This document shows, piece by piece, positions 32,662 to 35,161 of a stretch of DNA of 35,161 nucleotides (position 1 is its first letter; every line of letters starts with the position of its first letter). The stretch lies in assembly GCA_902775485.1 (NCBI GenBank), contig CACYMJ010000002.1, positions 112,031 through 147,191 on the forward strand, given 5' to 3'. The translations under genes and the position numbers were made by a program. Source of the DNA: an uncultured Lachnospiraceae bacterium. GTDB lineage: Bacteria; Bacillota; Clostridia; Lachnospirales; Lachnospiraceae. Under the pieces are notes generated by a model, which saw nothing but the letters and a program-made list of their open reading frames with translations, was not told where the DNA came from and did not search any database.

Positions 32662-33463
32662 TGGCATTCTCCTGCTCTGTACAGTTTGCATCCCGGAAAG
32701 AAAGTGCTGCAAGATTTGCGGCGTTTCTCTTAAGTCGTCTGAATATGTAGATCTGGAATATAAATATCGGAATTACAATGATCAATACCATACCTGCACC
32801 AATATATACTGTTCTCTCTATTTCCGGTGTCATGGTCTCTACGTTATCCCCGGCATGTATGAGCATGTTTGCAGCAAAAAAGTCAAAAACAGTATGACAA
32901 AACACAGGGACAAAATATGCAAGAAGGTATTCTTTTACCACAGGCCCTCTGCCTGTTACTTTGTTATATCTGGCAAGTCCAAGATGTCTTCCCATGGCAA
33001 GCCCGAGCATCACATGCACTGTTATATTCGGCAGCCTCATAAAAAGACCTGCAAGGTCGGTACTATATACAAAATCTTCGATAAGTGTAAATCCGAATCC
33101 GACAGCCCCTGCTATCAGCATATATTCATATACATTTCTCAATTTCTTTCTGAAAATGTATATTACACCAAGTGTAATGATCAGTTTTGCGAGTTCTTCA
33201 TTCAGTGCTGCTGAAAAAAGCGCATGATCGAAACTGGCAAGTAATGCAGGTCCCTCTGTAGGGGTAAACCCGGTTACGGCCTTGAATCCAAGTCCGATTA
33301 TTATGAAGAAAACAAATGAAATCGGCACTGATAAAAGTCCAAGTAATACCGGTAGCAAAGCCTGTCCTCTTGAAATCCTGCAGACTCCTTCCCAGGCAAT
33401 CATATTCTTGTAAAGAATACCAATAATAATCAAACATAGAACAAAACTGATAATCGATGCCAT
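32654..33463 (-). CDS. PrsW-family intramembrane protease
   Basis: 269 residues, about eight membrane helices. PrsW motifs are present: NEELAK (Glu89, Glu90, Lys93), IEDFVY (Glu129), His150 and His160 in the HVMLGLAMGRH segment, and CHTVFDFF (His190, Asp194). In Bacillus subtilis PrsW performs site-1 cleavage of the anti-sigma factor RsiW. No sigma/anti-sigma pair is visible here. AAAGGG lies 7 nt upstream of the ATG. A TATAAT at 33552-33557 on the minus strand could be the -10, but the -35 is poor and the element may be part of the IS left end. Confidence 0.83.
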   Translation of the reverse strand: MASIISFVLCLIIIGILYKNMIAWEGVCRISRGQALLPVLLGLLSVPISFVFFIIIGLGFKAVTGFTPTEGPALLASFDHALFSAALNEELAKLIITLGVIYIFRKKLRNVYEYMLIAGAVGFGFTLIEDFVYSTDLAGLFMRLPNITVHVMLGLAMGRHLGLARYNKVTGRGPVVKEYLLAYFVPVFCHTVFDFFAANMLIHAGDNVETMTPEIERTVYIGAGMVLIIVIPIFIFQIYIFRRLKRNAANLAALSFRDANCTEQENANA

Positions 33464-33572
33464 ATTTTTACCCTTTCTATTTCCATGATCTTATGATTAC
33501 CAAACAGAAACTCAATTATCCCGGAAGATGCTCTTTAAATGCTGACAAATTATAACATTGCTACTTTATAAG

Positions 33573-33710
33573 TGGTAGAAATGGTAACCTCCAGTTATAC
33601 ATCTACCATCCGGTTATCTAAGCTACAATAATGGTGGGTAATGGACTGACGACAACATCCATCCACCTGTTGTAGCGTTCGTTTCAGCGGGTTGAATCAC
33701 CTTTAAGGTG
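33573..33710 (+). ncRNA. Candidate IS110 bridge RNA
   Basis: The non-coding stretch left of the transposase contains strong nested helices. Hairpin 1: TGGTAGA (33573-33579) with TCTACCA (33602-33608). Hairpin 2: GCTACAA (33622-33628) with TTGTAGC (33670-33676), GGTGG (33633-33637) with CCACC (33663-33667), and ATGGA (33641-33645) with TCCAT (33658-33662). Hairpin 2 has internal loops TAAT/TG and GTA and a 12-nt apical loop. A third perfect arm pair CACCTT/AAGGTG occupies 33698-33710. Position and shape fit the bridge RNA known from IS110 elements, whose loops pair with target and donor DNA. Ends are uncertain and may extend to the ribosome binding site near 33780. Confidence 0.55.
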
Positions 33711-33794
33711 CATTCGCGTCACTAAGCAATCAGAATCGGTAACAGGTAAAGATGGAATCACCATTACACTAAGCTTATAAAGGAGCATATGCCT

Positions 33795-35018
33795 ATGTCC
33801 AACGAACCACACAATGTAGTCGGGATAGACGTTTCCAAAGGGAAGAGCACGATTGCAGTCATGCGTCCCTTTGGAGAAATCGTCATATCCCCATTTGAAG
33901 TAAAGCACACATCAAGTGATTTAAAGGTGCTTGCGGATACCCTAAATAAACTTGATGGTGAGACCAGAGTTGTTATGGAGTATACCGGCAAATACTACCA
34001 GCCTATAGCCCGATATCTCTATGAATCCGGTCTTTATGTTAGCGTTGTCCATGCAAAGATCATTCATGATTTTGCCAACAACTCTATACGTAGAATTAAA
34101 ACAGATAAGGCCGACGCTGTAAAGATTGCGAATTATGGCCTATCCAACTGGGAGGTTCTGCCTTCTTATACGAAAGAGGATGATACACGATTGATGCTGA
34201 AAACTCTCAATCGTCAGTATAATCATCTGATGAATCAATACGTTGTTGCCCGGAATGTACTTATTTCCATTGCTGATCAAACGTGTCCCGGGCTGAATGA
34301 AGTCTTTACAAATCCTCGGAAGGCAGACGGGCGAATAAAATGGGCCGAAGTCTATAGACGTTTTTGGCACTGTGAATACATCACCGGTTTTTCCCGTAAT
34401 AAATTTATATCATTGTATAACAATTGGTGCGTGAAAAACGGCTTCAGAGGAAGCGATGAAAAAGCATCCGAACTATACCTTCTTGCCAAAGAATGTGTCC
34501 CTACACTTCCCAAAACAGAGTACACAAAAAAAATCGTAGAACAGGCTGCGTCGGAACTTATTTCTTTATCTGATGCGATGGCTTCCGTTCATAGAGAAAT
34601 GCTCTCAATAGCAAAGACATTGCCTGAATACCCCGCAGTGTTGAGTATAAATGGCATCGGTGAGACTCTGGGACCCCAGCTTATGGCCGAGATTGGTGAT
34701 GTGCGTCGTTTCTTAAAAAGATCGAACATTACCGCTTTTGCTGGAGTAGATGCTCCTCCATTCCAGTCTGGAAAATTCGATTCAAAAAGTCGAAGGATAT
34801 CCAAACGTGGATCCTGTGAGCTTCGTAAGCAACTCTTTCAGGTTGTACGTATCATCGTGCAACTCAACTTGTACGACGATCCGGTATATCAATTCGTCAT
34901 GCGCAAAAAGGCTGAAGGAAAGCCTTATTACGTATATATGGTGGCCGGATGTAATAAACTCCTGAGAATCTATTATGCTCGGGTGAAAGAATACTTAGCG
35001 GCTGAGAACGCCATCTAA
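33795..35018 (+). CDS. IS110-family transposase
   Basis: 407 residues. The N-terminal RuvC-like DEDD domain shows GIDVSKGKSTIAV, MEYTGKYYQPIARYL and KTDKADAVKIANY, with the expected acidic residues. The C-terminal Transposase_20 domain has PAVLSINGIGETLGPQLMAE and AFAGVDAPPFQSGKF, where the Ser of QSG is the likely nucleophile. Length and both domains are normal, so the gene seems intact. Start 33795 has AAGGAG 9 nt upstream; the Met at 33789 is only 3 nt from it. IS110 enzymes are RNA-guided recombinases that excise as circles and insert without the usual DDE chemistry. Confidence 0.95.
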   Translation: MSNEPHNVVGIDVSKGKSTIAVMRPFGEIVISPFEVKHTSSDLKVLADTLNKLDGETRVVMEYTGKYYQPIARYLYESGLYVSVVHAKIIHDFANNSIRRIKTDKADAVKIANYGLSNWEVLPSYTKEDDTRLMLKTLNRQYNHLMNQYVVARNVLISIADQTCPGLNEVFTNPRKADGRIKWAEVYRRFWHCEYITGFSRNKFISLYNNWCVKNGFRGSDEKASELYLLAKECVPTLPKTEYTKKIVEQAASELISLSDAMASVHREMLSIAKTLPEYPAVLSINGIGETLGPQLMAEIGDVRRFLKRSNITAFAGVDAPPFQSGKFDSKSRRISKRGSCELRKQLFQVVRIIVQLNLYDDPVYQFVMRKKAEGKPYYVYMVAGCNKLLRIYYARVKEYLAAENAI

Positions 35019-35161
35019 ACACTTAATAACCAATTAATTCTCTATGCTGGCCTAACTTATATATTAGTGCAGCCTTATTAAAGTATGCCTTTTTTGTCGG
35101 TAAAAACTTCAAATATTCCATTAAATACTCTTGACATTAATTAGCGGGTTTCCGGTATAAC

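Larger units (their letters stand above)
33571..35161 (+). mobile_element. IS110-family insertion sequence (ends approximate)
   Basis: A full-length IS110-type transposase gene is flanked by about 220 bases of structured non-coding DNA on the left and at least 140 bases on the right. IS110 elements lack long terminal inverted repeats, so the exact ends cannot be set from one copy. The left end is placed before the first hairpin and the right end may lie at or beyond the window edge. It inserted in the region upstream of prsW. Confidence 0.6.

Noticed and set aside
1-35161. CRISPR arrays, rRNA genes, phage or conjugation modules
   Set aside because: No regularly spaced repeats, rRNA-like stretches or phage/transfer proteins were seen.

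Overview
The window looks like a chromosomal segment of a motile, anaerobic Gram-positive member of the Clostridia, most likely Lachnospiraceae. This rests on protein character: a flagellin-like gene, UBA/DUF4342 and DUF5067 proteins, ferredoxin-type aldo/keto reductases, an AlkZ-related protein and a YczE/YitT-like membrane protein. It also rests on strong AGGAGG-type ribosome binding sites and a tRNA without encoded CCA. Genus cannot be fixed from the sequence alone.

Layout. (1) 1-9.4 kb, all on the minus strand: a DUF5067 membrane-anchored protein, the potassium uptake pair trkA-trkH, aspS, a UBA/DUF4342 membrane protein tightly followed by an OmpR-type response regulator and its histidine kinase, a short flagellin-like gene, tRNA-Trp with its own promoter and terminator, and the 5' end of a radical SAM gene. 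(2) 9.4-11 kb: a ferredoxin-type aldo/keto reductase, divergent from an 86-residue orphan protein preceded by a near-consensus sigma-28 (SigD) promoter. (3) 11-19 kb: a surface-glycan locus. A perfect 11-bp inverted repeat carries two overlapping, mirror-image promoters that fire a polyprenyl-phosphate-type GT2 leftward and a rightward operon. That operon encodes a GT4 glycosyltransferase, a GHMP heptose kinase (HddA), an HddC-GmhB fusion, GmhA and a GT2. Together these form a complete route from sedoheptulose-7-phosphate to GDP-D-glycero-alpha-D-manno-heptose. A convergent pair (GT2 plus a GT10 fucosyltransferase-like enzyme) closes the locus.

(4) 19-24 kb: a redox/metal stress island with MntP manganese exporter, a truncated CDF transporter, an OhrR-like MarR regulator with a conserved Cys15, a Cys-type glutathione peroxidase, an AlkZ-related protein, a flavodoxin and a nitroreductase. 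The peroxidase and nitroreductase promoters are 27/29 identical, each with the same palindrome between -35 and -10. This suggests a small regulon, plausibly of the OhrR-like protein. A YczE/YitT-like membrane protein is divergent from the nitroreductase. (5) 24-33.5 kb, leftward: tcdA, an ABCG-like exporter split into permease and ATPase genes, an acyltransferase-3, an ICMT-like methyltransferase, two more aldo/keto reductases, and a translationally coupled CPBP protease / PrsW protease pair. Several decayed gene stubs (a carboxymuconolactone decarboxylase N-terminus and unidentified fragments) lie here and in region 4.

(6) 33.5-35.2 kb: an apparently intact IS110-family element. The roughly 220 bases before its transposase fold into strong hairpins consistent with a bridge RNA. 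I saw no CRISPR array, rRNA, phage genes or recognised riboswitch.
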